In this document: positions 11,128-22,212 of the stretch, one piece after another | Numbering within the stretch: the first letter of the stretch is position 1 | Layout of the letters: every line of letters begins with the position of its first letter | DNA from: Gnomoniopsis sp. IMI 355080 | Lineage: Eukaryota; Ascomycota; Sordariomycetes; Diaporthales; Gnomoniaceae | Assembly: GCA_027946555.1 (NCBI GenBank) | Contig: JAPEVC010000147.1 | Span: 29,724 to 93,723 of the forward strand | Direction: 5' to 3' | DNA length: 64,000 nucleotides | Made by a program: the position numbers and the translations under genes | Notes under the pieces: generated by a model | Databases searched by the model: none | The model's input: only the letters and a program-made list of their open reading frames with translations | Told to the model about the DNA's origin: nothing

Positions 11128-12467
11128 GGGCCTTTAGGATCAGGAGCGGTCCGCCCCGATGTAGCACAGCTGGACGAGGGGCCCCAGGAGGGTGTGGGTA
11201 TGGGGTTAGTTCGAGGCCTGCGTCGTTAGGTATTCGGTAGCAAGACACGTGCCAATTTCCAAAAGTAGTCTTCACCCTTCCTGATCAGTCTTGGTGCACG
11301 CCTATATTACCAAACAATCGCTCACCAAAGACTTCCTTTCCAACAAGCACGAACGCAGCAACAAAAAAGACCCTTCCTCAGTAACCAGTGACGACGAATT
11401 TTACAGGCAAGTCTAGGATCGAGATGACTATTAGTGATTCGCCCCCAGCCGATGAACCTGCGCCTGGGAGATGTGATGGTACAACCAAGCACGGCCCCGG
11501 GGGAAAGAAAAAGTCGCCTCACGCGTCGAGTTGCGTCTCTGCTAATGATAGCACCGATGACCACTTCGCCTCCCCTCGGAACGGTACTTATGAATGGACA
11601 GGTTCAGGCGCATGCGCGGTTGGTGAGAAATGATTAAGTGGGTAGATAGACACACCAGATTAGGTCGTGCTCCAGGATTAGGTAGTCTGGCACAATTGTT
11701 GTAGAGACGTGTTTGACAGCTGAATGCTAAGTTCCAACAGACGGGAAGTCCACAAGATGGACCAATCAGCATTCGATGTGATGCGTCATATGCCCCCTTG
11801 GCAATACAGTACCTGGACTATGAGCCTCGCAACTTCGCGCGGCCTCAGTGCGTTTTAAGCGATTGCCTACAAGGATCGCTCCCCCATACCTACAAGATCT
11901 CCATTTGAGCCTTTTCACATTTAGAATAACGTATGAGGATACCTAATGCAGTGATTGTCTCTCATTTGTGCATTTTAATTTTTGTGCATTTTAACTCTTG
12001 ATGAAAAGTTTGCCCGATATCTAGCTTGACTACATGAAGACCCATGGAAACCATTGCAGTCCTTCCATCAACAGACTTTGAAAACGAACGGCATTAAAAG
12101 GGTAATGTGCTTCATGAGAGAAGACGGAGAGCTTTGTTGTAATTTGGTCAAACGTGACTCCGTTGGAAAGAAGAAAAACGACCAACCTACCAAGCTGTCT
12201 CCACTATCCTCTCGTCATGGGTATCGTTTCTTTGCCATGCTCTAGCTGGAGACCCTAAGCGCCTGATGTTTAAAACTTTGGTACATATTATCGTTCACCA
12301 TGTTTCCCTTGCGTCCAGTCCTCTTGGGTCCATCCACCGACCCGAATTCCCATCCCGACACCGTCCCATGGAGTCTCCTGTCCAGAATTCCGAGCAGTCA
12401 CTGTGGCGCCTTCGGTAAAAAAAAAAAAAAAGTTCTCTCTTGGCGGCGATCAACAACCCAAGCTGAG
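11128..12467. other. intergenic stretch between the two transcription factors
   Basis: This is the upstream region of the Zn2Cys6 gene and the downstream region of the bZIP gene. Short frames are present, none convincing. It holds a 14-bp direct repeat (11965-11994), an AT-rich patch around it, and a run of about 14 A at 12418-12432, close to the 3' end of the bZIP gene. Confidence 0.45.
11965..11994 (+). repeat. 14-bp direct repeat separated by two bases
   Basis: TTTGTGCATTTTAA at 11965-11978 is repeated as TTTGTGCATTTTAA at 11981-11994. Likely slippage or local duplication; no function is apparent. Confidence 0.6.
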
Positions 12468-13544
12468 TCAGGAGAAGGAGTGGTGACGCCCAAAGCCAGG
12501 CGGATTTGTCCAGGCCGCGATTCGACCTTGACTTGACGCGTAGTTGACTGAAGAGCCTTCGCCAATACTCCGCGCTGCATTTCTGAGGTATTGCTGAATG
12601 ACGTCACAGTTACAATTCCCGTGGAGGAGGAGCTGGTTCTTGAGCGCAAGCACTTCCTCACGCAGGTCGGCGACAGTCTTTGACAGCTCCATGTGTTCCA
12701 GACTTGCGGCCCGTTCGGTTGCTTCCAATTGGGCCATGGCAGCTTTGGTTTTTTCTCGGCACTTGATGGCTGCCCCGCGGCTCCTCAGACGCTGAGACTT
12801 TGATGGGATAGTAGGCGCCCTAGGCGGTGTCTGGGCGAGGTCGGGCTCTGGCTGTGCCATCGGAGTTGTGTGTGTGGTAGCATCAGACTGGGCTTGCTCC
12901 AGAGGGTTGCTCCCGGCTGATTGGGACGAATAGACAACGCTGCTCCTTCGGGACGACTCCATAGCCGCTATAGTAGACAATGAGCCTGTCACACTGCTGT
13001 ATTGACTTGGCGATGTCGATACTCCCTGTTCTCGAGGCATCCGATACGTTTCAAAATCTGTCAGTACCGATTCGAATGGGTCGAATCCTGGAGCTACAGG
13101 TATCGCTCCGTATTGGTCCATGGCACTCAAGCCCGCCGGCGGCCTTTCTGCTTCGGTGTGAATGTCGTGATTCCAGGGCTGCGAAAGTAGGACCTCTCCA
13201 TTGAGGTCCGGTGAGGCTTTGGGCAAGCCATACTGCAAAGACGCCTCGACAAGGCCCTCCTGCAGATAAAGGCCATCAGCCCCTTCGGGCATGAATGTGT
13301 TGGTTTTCTGGTTTCTCGGCAGAGTGCTGCTTACGCCGTCAAAGGTGGCGAAGTCGATGCCATCAGGAGCTAGAAGGCTCACGGTAGGGTGCTCGAAAGA
13401 ATATGGTGGTATCGTGGCATCGTGACGGGCACTATGTTGCCATGGTTCGTGGCCGGGAAAAGGAACGCTTGATGAGCCGGCTTGGGCTGCTTGGCCAAAC
13501 GACATAAATTCTTTTTGCGCCAACGAAGAACGTTGTGGTGTCAT
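12468..13544 (-). CDS. bZIP transcription factor (ATF/CREB-like)
   Basis: From the first in-frame ATG at 13544 the product has 358 residues. The open frame extends another 51 codons upstream without an ATG, so an upstream exon is possible. Most of the protein is a disordered region rich in Ser, Gln and Pro, as in activators. The bZIP domain lies near residues 252-315: a basic region RLRSRGAAIKCREKTK, then heptad leucines through LEATERAASLEHMELSKTV and LREEVLALKNQLLLHGNC. The ending DVIQQYLRNAA is typical of fungal ATF/CREB-type proteins. The asparagine that normally starts the basic-region signature N-X7-R is a serine here (codon AGC), while the arginine is kept. This could alter DNA contact. 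It probably binds CRE-like sites as a dimer and acts in stress or developmental control, as relatives do. Confidence 0.82.
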   Translation of the reverse strand: MTPQRSSLAQKEFMSFGQAAQAGSSSVPFPGHEPWQHSARHDATIPPYSFEHPTVSLLAPDGIDFATFDGVSSTLPRNQKTNTFMPEGADGLYLQEGLVEASLQYGLPKASPDLNGEVLLSQPWNHDIHTEAERPPAGLSAMDQYGAIPVAPGFDPFESVLTDFETYRMPREQGVSTSPSQYSSVTGSLSTIAAMESSRRSSVVYSSQSAGSNPLEQAQSDATTHTTPMAQPEPDLAQTPPRAPTIPSKSQRLRSRGAAIKCREKTKAAMAQLEATERAASLEHMELSKTVADLREEVLALKNQLLLHGNCNCDVIQQYLRNAARSIGEGSSVNYASSQGRIAAWTNPPGFGRHHSFS

Positions 13545-16500
13545 TGGTGATATCGCCTCCGCACCTGGTACAATTGTTTTTGGTCTTCGTTTGGAGCTGC
13601 GCAAGACACCAGGTTGTGCTTGTCGTTGCCGTCTATATACCCCATATACCCTGCGAACGCCTTCAGCAATAGAAATGGTCGTGTTGGTTTCCTTCAAGGG
13701 AGCCGTTGAGACACTCTAGTAGCCTTTTTCAGCCGACTATCTTGGGGAAGGGGGGGGCTCGGTTGATTCGGTGGCGGGAACTGGTGCGTTAGCACACAAT
13801 GGGCCTCTGTGAATATGTACCAGATTGCTGTGGCTGCCACCCTAAAGGGGAATCAGAAGAGACGTTTGCACGTTGTCTTGCTTGTGTGATCTCGATCAGT
13901 AAAAGGCGACTTTACAGTCGCAGGGGTAGTAGGTAGGTAGGTAAGTATCCTAAGGCTCCTGGTGCAAGACGTCTTGCATGCTGGCTGCGCTGGTAACAAT
14001 ACCGATGACGGTGGAAAATTCAAGATGACCAGGGCTGTGCTACTCGATAGGGTAGTGTGATGTCGTTGGGAAGAGCATCGGAGAAGTGATCGGTGGGGAA
14101 ACACTCTGTACTGAGGAGGAACAACACCAGGCGGGATTTCAAGGGGACAAGGCCAGAATTTGCAGACTTGCACGAGGTTGTTGCAGATTTGCACGAGGGT
14201 GGTGCAAACAAGTCACCGCGCGGTCTTCAAGTTTGGACAAGACACGCGCCTTGCTGCAACAGGACTGCGGTACCTTTTTGACTTCCAGTAAGCGAGGCCC
14301 TGGACTGGATGTTGATTCTGCCATGATCCGGGGCGTTCCCCATCCAGCATCGACGACGCAAGAGACTGCATAGGAACGGAAACGAGGGCCCAGACATGGA
14401 GCTGGACACTGGGAACTCGATCTTAAGAGGTCTAGCATTGTATTCTTTTGCTGCGAGCAGCTATACCTCGCTTGCGCAGCAGTTCCAAGGCGTGGAGTAA
14501 CCTCGAGTTCAACTAGCCATGTTTGAATGGCTGCCGGGGACAGGTCCGTCGCAGTCGAAGGATTGGTCAGGCAATCTGCAAGTAATTGATGGAATACAAG
14601 GGCGATATGCAGCCACCCTGTCCGCCTGTGTGCGTGGGGAGAAGGCTCCAAGCGATAGAACGAGATGCAATGGCCATCCACCAATACAGTGGGATGAGAT
14701 ATTAGCCAATGAAAAGACTCGGACTTCATTCCGCAGCTACAGCGCATTTGACTGGTTGCCGCAATCTTGGACCGGGGCTCTTCGGGATGATATGGGCTCT
14801 ACAACTCCACCACCGCAGGCACCGCCACAAGAATATGTAGATTCCCAGCTACATTAACGATGGTGGGTCAGGTACTGCAGAAAGTACTTCCATGATCTTG
14901 AGTTTTTGAGGCGACGCAAACGTGCGCCGTCCAGATACTCGGATCAAAGGTTACTGCTTTCAACAGCCACACGGACTCGCTGTGGATTTTCATGACAATT
15001 GATCTTCATTCAGCAGCCGGGCACCATTCGGAAAGGTCGGCAGCCCGTTATGTTTCAATTCATTTGTATAATCCGACGCCACTTGGACTGGTTGCCACCG
15101 ATTTACCCAGGTCAAAATAGCAAGCTGGCCAGCCCTGGATCTCAACAGGCAATAATCTTGCAGAAAAATGGAAGCAATTCAGGCACCACGAACTCAATTC
15201 TTGGATCAGGGGCCCACCTTTTGTGGCAAATACAATTGGATTCCGCCTATAAAAGTATCTGCTATCAGTGGGCTTCAGTGCGTCCGATGGAGGAGTGGTC
15301 CTCGTCTTTTCCCGGCTTATGCCCAGTACCTTTCAATAAGCGATGTGACAGCTCATTCTCGTTGGTTGCTCCTGTGATCTTTTGAAATATTTACAACGGC
15401 TCCGCTCCTACAGGCACTCGCTCTCTGTCTGCACACAGGCTGGTCACTCAAAAGAACTTTTTCAATTACACCATTCCTGAAGGTCTAGGATCGAAACAGG
15501 TTTTCCATCATGAGGGTTGAGATTACATGATAAGTGCATTCCATCGAGACGCCTGATCGCTTGAGCTTGAGCTTGATAAAATCACTCTGGTCATTGTCAA
15601 TCAAACAGGTAGACAATAATGGTAGTCGATCGTCCAAACCTCGAAAATTTGAACAATCGAAATTTCTGAATCAGGTCAATTACATACACGATCTCTAACT
15701 ACTCAGGAACATTCCTTTATGACTCTTGGATAGGAAGGCAGCTTCAAACAGCCTTGGAACCTACTATTTACCCGATTCAAGACAATCGACTAGTTTAAGA
15801 CATTGACTTGGCTCAGATCAGATTCCTGGGTCACGACCCAGAGAGAAATTGGACACACTGACAAACAGGGACTTTTCAGACATGAATGTGATGGTCGGAT
15901 ATGGTCAACAGGCTTCAAACGCTTAGTTGAGACAACGACTTTACCGACTCACCGGTGTGGAAACACCACAGACAGCCATGATAGGGGGTTTTTTGTTTTG
16001 TTTTTTTCCCGTACAGGTTAGATACACCAGGGTCTAGATACACCAGGCTCGTCACGCAAACAGCCAACGCGGTAAATCTTGATTATGGACGATCTGCGAC
16101 CCCGCTAACGCCGCCCGGATGGCATTGTTGATCTTCACTGAAGACTATTGCTTTCCCATCGCAAAGCCACGGCTTGGGACAGAAAACCCATATGCGTTGT
16201 ACGGGATTGTCGTGACGCACATAATGGGAATGTCGGTTTGGGCCCGCCAATTGTGCCGTCCTGAGGGGTGGGCTTACGTGCATGTGAAATGAATTCCAAG
16301 CCCCACTGCAATCAGATGAGCCGTGCGAGGCCTCTTCAGGCGATGATTTCTCTTGCGATGTCGCCGGGAAGCGATCAGTATTGGCCACTCCCTGGTCGAT
16401 CTCGAGTGAGGCACGGACACAATGCGCTGAAAACGGAACTAGCCGATGCAGAGGTCCTCATCGAGTCGCCTGCTCGTGTCTAGAAGGCAGCAGAGTGTCG

Positions 16501-17962
16501 GGCCGTCTCGGATATCCATGTAATGTCGGGCTGATGAGGCACATGACAGACAGCAAGCCATCCCGACGTCGAGGACAAGCCGACACTGTCGATCATTGGG
16601 TAGCTGCCTCGTACGTACATGTGTGTCACCTCCCAAATTACAACTCCTGCGGTGGGAGACCCTTTGTGACAGCTTCACACCAAGCCCTGGTAAATATTGA
16701 TTGCTGGCACAGCATGCAAAGTTGGAAGCTCGGAGCGCTCCGCCGGCGAGACCGCCAGAGCCTGTTCCTCGGCGGTATCGTCACAGGATATTGCTAAACT
16801 CGGGTTTGTCTTCCAACGCGATTTGCAGACCAAAGAGTGGGCCTCGCTGAATCCGTTCACCCAACACCCCTCTCTGAAGCTTCGCAGGCCTACGTCCGAG
16901 TCACGTCGCATTGCGCGGCCGCTTCTCCCAGAGCCTAGCCCGAGCACGGGATGCCTATGGGCAAGCACACCAGCGGGGCTGGCGCAACACTGCGGCGGCA
17001 TCACTCGCTAGCCACAGGGTCTTGTGGGACAGTGGCGAAGCTGGAATGTCGCTGAGAAGGGCTCGACCATCTTCGAGGCGAACCCTCCCAATCTGGAGGG
17101 AGGTTGGCAGGGTCGCTGTAGGGTCCAGCCCCAGGTGCAGGAGAGAAAGAACCAATTCCTACACTGAAAAGAGACTAGGGACGGCTTGGTGCATAAGAAA
17201 CAGGGTCCAGTGAGGATGGAGCACTGAGACAGCACTGAACAAGGCAACCGTGCGCTGGCCCAGATTCTGGCCAGGCCTGCCAGGCTGTCAGGCGGCTTGG
17301 GCAATTTGACGACCCAGAATGCAAGGTCACGAGCCATACCCAGTGCGGCTGCAATACGCACGACGGCATGTTTATGCAAGACTTTGAAAGCATTTGTTAA
17401 TATTGATGATTCATCAAAGGATAGTACATGGCAATGGTCAGACTGTGCCTTGTAGAATAATAGTGTCATGATCAAATTCCATGTGTTGCCGTCAAGGCCC
17501 TCTTGGGACTGCCGAGCATCGTACAGACCCTGCTTGGCCTGACCATCGATGGCTTCCCCAATGATCTAGCCAGACGCCATCGATCGAGTGTCGCAAGAAC
17601 CAAAGCAAGGCCAAGCATGAATTAGCGGTCGATGTATGGTCGGCGGAGGCGATGTTGCCCGCGTGTCGTTTCCGGTTGAGGCGTGTTCTGGAGTGTAGCG
17701 CTGACAATGTAGGACCATCGCCGATGGAATGCAGAAACATATCAGCTGCCATCCTTTTCAACGCAAAAACGGGGTGCCAGTCGCTGTCAGTCCCGTCCAA
17801 TGTTACTTTATACTGAACTGGAACGTCGGATTCGCTCTGGCCCAGGGGTCGGCTGAAGCCTCTCGAGGGTTCTGGGGGTCTGCAGGTAGCGAAGTGCTGG
17901 AAAAGGTGTGTGTGTGTGTGCTCGTGGGTCACAGCTAGCTCATCGCCCCGACAGCGCCCAAA
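13545..17962. other. 4.4-kb gene-poor stretch
   Basis: The first part is the promoter side of the bZIP gene, with TATA-like elements near 13620-13640. Several open frames of 100-200 codons occur (for example minus 14139-14747, minus 17008-17475 and minus 17492-17932). None shows a recognisable domain, a convincing start or splice pattern, or a conserved-looking composition, so I call none of them. A 21-bp tandem repeat lies at 14160-14198 and a (GT)n run near 17906-17920. Confidence 0.4.
14160..14198 (+). repeat. 21-bp tandem repeat, two copies
   Basis: TTGCAGACTTGCACGAGG at 14160-14177 recurs as TTGCAGATTTGCACGAGG at 14181-14198 with one mismatch, giving a 21-base period. A degenerate third start (GTGCAAACAAG) follows. 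Confidence 0.6.
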
Positions 17963-18217
17963 TCAATCGTAGCCCTCGTCACCCGCCATCCAGGTCATCT
18001 TTTCCTCCCTCCTGGTGGCCATGGCCTTCGAGTCGAGCCTTTGTACCTGGGCCTTGATGACGGCGCATGCCTCACACAGATGTGTCTTATTGGCCTTCTT
18101 TTTTTTTGTACTTGCGGCGTCCATCTTTCCGCAGTACTTGTGTGGGCGGGTGGCCGTCCAGTTGCTGGGTGGCTTGTCTCCTGACGCCGCAGGCCTGTAC
18201 TGGGTCTTCTTGCTCAT
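17963..18217 (-). CDS. small basic hypothetical protein
   Basis: A complete frame of 84 codons with an ATG and a stop. The product is basic and starts MSKKTQYRPAASGDKPPSNW. It has a lysine cluster (STKKKKANKTH) followed by LCEACAVIKAQVQRLDSK. The Cys pair CEAC, together with HKYCGK earlier, could bind a metal ion, but the spacing fits no zinc-finger family I know. The second half looks helical. The frame has even, GC-balanced codon use, which makes it look more like a gene than the frames around it. It is followed by GatB in the opposite orientation, 504 bases away. No function can be assigned. Confidence 0.4.
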   Translation of the reverse strand: MSKKTQYRPAASGDKPPSNWTATRPHKYCGKMDAASTKKKKANKTHLCEACAVIKAQVQRLDSKAMATRREEKMTWMAGDEGYD

Positions 18218-18721
18218 GGCTGCGGGCTGCGAGTTGTCGAGAGATGTGGGCGTCTAGTAAAAATAGAGAATTATTTTTTGGTTGATGGAAAATGGATGGA
18301 GGAATTTTGGGCTCAGAAAGTGATATTTGTAGGTTGGAAGTTAGAGATGTCGTTAGTTGCTGGGGGGCGAATTGTTCAATATGACGGCATGTGTTCAACC
18401 AGAAAGGCCCCTAGCACGGGACCGCGGGACCCTGATCGACACTTGCGGCTCGTAGCTCGGGTACCCTAGCCTGCCGCGTGCACGGATCACCCAGGCAGCC
18501 CAGGTCACCTCTGGAACTGCACGTCACGTTCCTGGCGAGGCTGTGAGACTGGGGTCGAGGCCACTAGAGCATGCAATTTTTTTAATTTTTTGTTTATAAT
18601 TTTTTTCTTCCTCGACCTTTGCCGCCCCGCTTGACGACTCGGCCTGCACTAGCTGCAATACCCCAGCAAGCTCCTGTCCTGGCAGCCTCGTAGCCAAGGC
18701 TGGTGACCTCTTCACGAGACC
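18218..18721. other. divergent promoter region of the small protein and GatB
   Basis: About 500 bases between two divergent genes. It contains a strong T-rich tract on the plus strand at about 18577-18606, roughly 115-145 bases before the GatB start. Poly-T tracts of this kind are common nucleosome-excluding elements in fungal housekeeping promoters. Confidence 0.45.
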
Positions 18722-20596
18722 ATGCCGCGGATTCCATGTGCCGAGCTCCGGAGCTACTTGCTAAGCGGTCAGCTGCACCATCAAGCACAACATCAAATCC
18801 ACAGCGCGCCGTTCTGTCCGAGGGTCCATCGTCGCCATTTCTCGCCCTCAGTGTGCCAGAGTCAGCAGCATCAGACTATCACCCCCCAATTAGATCATGT
18901 TCCGCTACGCAAACAGCTCAAAGCCTCCGCCAAAGCGCACAAGAAGCTTCCACATTCGCGCCGGCAGACCATCCCCGGATGGGAGCTGACTGTGGGCATC
19001 GAGATCCACGCGCAGCTTAACTCGCGTCACAAGCTCTTCTCCCCCGCCGCACCGCCACAGCCCTCCGACGACCCCAACTCCCGCGTTGCCCTCTTCGACC
19101 TCGCTACCCCAGGCTCACAGCCCCTCTTCCAACATGATGCGCTCCTTCCGGCCCTCCGCGCCGCATTGGCGCTGAATTGTCAGATCCAACGTGTCAGTAG
19201 GTGGGACCGCAAGCATTATTTTTGGTGGGACCAGCCTGGCGGGTATCAGATCACCCAGTTCTACGAGCCATTTGCGAGGGCGGGATTTATTACACTGGCT
19301 GCGCGAGACGGTATCGCGGACGAGGATGGGGAAAGCTTGAGGGTTGGCATACGGAATATACAAATGGAGCAGGACACCGCAAAAACACTAGCGCGGCCAG
19401 ACGGTGTTCAATGGGTGGATTTCAACCGTGTGGGCGTTCCGCTGATCGAGATCATCACTGAGCCTGAGATCCATCATCCCAAGACGGCTGCCGCACTGGT
19501 GAGGAAGATACAGACATATCTGAATTCAGTTGACGCGTGCGTCAGCGGCATGGAGGCTGGCGGTCTTCGCGCTGATGTCAATGTCAGTGTACGACGAACC
19601 GATGGCCTCTTGGGCAAAAGCACTCCGTTGGGCCAAAGGACCGAGATCAAGAACCTGAGCAGTTTTAAGGCCGTCGAGGATGCCATCTTTGCCGAGAGGG
19701 ACCGACAAATAGCCGTTCTGGAAGATGGCGGTACAATTCTCTCAGAAACCCGCGGCTGGTCCATTGGAGGCACGGAGACAACGAGGTTGCGTGGCAAAGA
19801 AGGCGAGGTCGACTACAGATATATGCCAGACCCAGACCTGGCACCACTGCATATTAGCGAAGAAGTGGTCTCGCATCTTCGGGAAAATATGGGCATGCTC
19901 CCTGACGCCGAGGTCGACGAGCTCATGTCAGAGTACGGCTTGAAAACTCACGACGCAATTGCTCTGATCCAATTGGACGATGGCGGTCGGATTGAGTATT
20001 TCTACGATGTGGTACAACGTTTGCAATCTCGCTTAGGCCCAGAATGGAAGCAGGAATGCGCTGTGCTAGCTGGTAATTGGATCCTTCACGAGCTCGGTCG
20101 TCTCACCTCGGAGAAGAATGCCTCGGCCGACCGGGACGTTGACGATCTTGGCATGACGCCTACTGGCGACTGCGCTCGTGTGCCGTCAGTCCATCTCGCA
20201 GACATCATCTACTTCCTGTACCAGAAGCGAATAGGCTCTGGCACGGCCAAGGAGCTACTCTTTGCCATCTACCGTGGCGACCTCGGTGCCTCGTCATCCA
20301 ATGGCTACCCTAGCGTTGAGGAAGCTATCGAGAGCGAGGGCCTCTGGTCCAAGCAACTTTCACCGCAGGATTACGAGGATCTCGCCTCCCAAGCGCTTGA
20401 GGACGAGGAAACAACCCTGAAGAAACATTTCCAGCCTTTCTTCGCTGGCAAGAGCAAGAAGTACCCAGAGGGCCAGTTGATGCGGTTCGTCGGCAAGATG
20501 ATGCGCAACGGCCCTTCTGAGAGCATCGACCCAAAGGCTGCAGTACAGGTGCTCAGGGATGTCATCGAGAAGAGGATGCAGGCATCAAAGGACTAG
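18722..20596 (+). CDS. PET112: mitochondrial glutamyl-tRNA(Gln) amidotransferase subunit B
   Basis: A single-exon gene for 624 residues. GatB is the subunit of the mitochondrial GatFAB/GatCAB complex that helps convert misacylated Glu-tRNA(Gln) to Gln-tRNA(Gln); it binds the tRNA and activates the glutamate with ATP. The first 90 residues or so are rich in Ser, Arg, Gln and His and suit a mitochondrial presequence. The catalytic domain opens with GWELTVGIEIHAQLNSRHKL. The family signatures DFNRVGVPLIEIITEPE and GGLRADVNVSVRR, then GQRTEIKNLSSFKAVEDAI, are all present. The C-terminal helical tail domain (YqeY-like) is seen in the last 150 residues, ending with AAVQVLRDVIEKRM. Length and motifs are normal and nothing is broken. 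The T-rich promoter fits constitutive expression. Confidence 0.96.
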   Translation: MPRIPCAELRSYLLSGQLHHQAQHQIHSAPFCPRVHRRHFSPSVCQSQQHQTITPQLDHVPLRKQLKASAKAHKKLPHSRRQTIPGWELTVGIEIHAQLNSRHKLFSPAAPPQPSDDPNSRVALFDLATPGSQPLFQHDALLPALRAALALNCQIQRVSRWDRKHYFWWDQPGGYQITQFYEPFARAGFITLAARDGIADEDGESLRVGIRNIQMEQDTAKTLARPDGVQWVDFNRVGVPLIEIITEPEIHHPKTAAALVRKIQTYLNSVDACVSGMEAGGLRADVNVSVRRTDGLLGKSTPLGQRTEIKNLSSFKAVEDAIFAERDRQIAVLEDGGTILSETRGWSIGGTETTRLRGKEGEVDYRYMPDPDLAPLHISEEVVSHLRENMGMLPDAEVDELMSEYGLKTHDAIALIQLDDGGRIEYFYDVVQRLQSRLGPEWKQECAVLAGNWILHELGRLTSEKNASADRDVDDLGMTPTGDCARVPSVHLADIIYFLYQKRIGSGTAKELLFAIYRGDLGASSSNGYPSVEEAIESEGLWSKQLSPQDYEDLASQALEDEETTLKKHFQPFFAGKSKKYPEGQLMRFVGKMMRNGPSESIDPKAAVQVLRDVIEKRMQASKD

Positions 20597-22212
20597 ACTA
20601 TCACCCAGCGCTCCCGGCAGCGTCATGGACGCGACCTACGCGCCCTCACTCAGCACTTCAACGGGCGAGGCGACTTTCCATCCATCAGCAGCAGCAATCA
20701 CTGTAATTGTATTCGCGACGAACGTTCCATGCTCAGTAATTTGAGCTTCCACTGACAGTGCCTGGCAATATGTCATTTATCATAGAGTAGGGCGGATATG
20801 TACACGTACTGGAGGACACACTGGTAGTCATCTTTGCTGTCGAGAGCGAGTCTCAACCTCGGCCGTCTCACTGACAACTTTCGTCAGTCTCTTAGCCGCG
20901 ATGACCCATAGACTCACAAACAGGTCTAGAGCCTAGAGGTGTTCCTTCATGGGAACAAGACGAGAACTTCGCGCAACCTGGAGTTTTCACCCGAAGTCTG
21001 CTACCCCATTCATTGTCCTACCTAGATAGGCAGTACTAGAAACCCGTACGCTCGACCACACTGTCCTAGGCCAGAAGATTTCCACATAAGAAGATGCACC
21101 ATCTTCACAAAACAGTGGCCAAGAGAAATGGGCCTCAGGAAACACTAGTTGGGGGCTTTCGGTCGAGCCAGACGCGCCGACGCACAGTCAACAATGAACA
21201 AATTCTTCAGCTCATTAATTTCGCCACGCCTTCCAGCCCAGCAGACGGCGTAGAATGCCGGGCTTTTTGCCAAGGAGATGATTGCTATTGTGAATGTAAG
21301 TGAGCATGCTGGAATGAGAACATACATACCTAGGTAAGATAGACCTTCCGCCTGGATGTCTTGAGGATGATGGAGACGGAAGCATTCTACCTCCGTGTGT
21401 CAGGAAGTACATTCTCTTAAATTTTCTAAAGTAATTTATCGTGCGCCTCAGGGGGTCTACCAATTACCTGCTTATGCAAACCGATCGGTCGACAGCCTAG
21501 GCCTGCCCACCTCTGTGAATCTGCATGTCTCGAGATAGCACAATCATCACAGCCATCTACAAGTGACGCAAGCAAGGTACAATCCGTGTATAGACAGTTC
21601 TCAAGAGCCCAATCTTAATCTAAAAGTTAATCCGCTCCCAGAAGTCACCACATTGGCCAGACCAAATAAGCGTAGGAAGAAAAGTTCACGATAACACGTG
21701 AAAGTAACGTAATACAGCATACTGCTCTTACTTAACGATTCAATTTCTATGTGGTGAAGTTACTGCTTGGATACATTGAGTCCGGTGAGCCAACCTCAGA
21801 ATTGTCAATTACCAACGCAGCCCCCACTCCCACCATTGATAAAATGCTCCTTGCATGTGGTAATGTGCTAAGTGAACAATCTCAGATTTCTACATGTTCA
21901 GATTCCGTCTCCAGGCTGCGATGTTGGATCATGAGGCTGACACTTGCATGTGTGGTGGCTCAAGACAAACAGGTTTCACCACAGCTAGCCCCATCATCGA
22001 CGTCACCGCTGCGAAGCCACAACAAGCTTCGTTATATAAAAGAGCAACAGCACCAAAACATCTGGATAGAACTCCATACTTGAAGCTTACGAAGCGAGTC
22101 ATTGGTAGAACCTCATCCTACACCACCTCATTGCTCCAAATTACATCAGCCAGCTACCTACAGCCCTGCCACTCCATCTCCTGAAGTCCCACGACATTGC
22201 CACCTCTCCACA
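20597..22212. other. intergenic stretch upstream of the FMN dehydrogenase
   Basis: No gene is supported. A TACCTAGGTA palindrome lies at 21327-21336. The last 180 bases hold the core promoter of the next gene: a TATA box and a C-rich leader. Confidence 0.45.
22033..22040 (+). promoter_or_regulatory. TATA box of the FMN-dependent dehydrogenase gene
   Basis: TATATAAA lies 173 bases before the ATG at 22213 and is followed by a pyrimidine-rich leader (CCTACACCACC, CCACCTCTCCACA). Position and context fit a regulated fungal promoter. Confidence 0.5.

Noticed and set aside
12418..12432. run of about 14 A near the bZIP gene as a retroposon tail
   Set aside because: No target duplication or element is visible next to it; a simple homopolymer is the easier reading.
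14139..14747. 202-codon open frame on the minus strand
   Set aside because: No recognisable domain, mixed composition with many Cys, His and Trp, and overlapping a local tandem repeat; judged a chance frame.
15827..15845. CTGGGT and ACCCAG inverted repeat
   Set aside because: Short arms with a small loop, nothing gene-related nearby; expected by chance in 64 kb.
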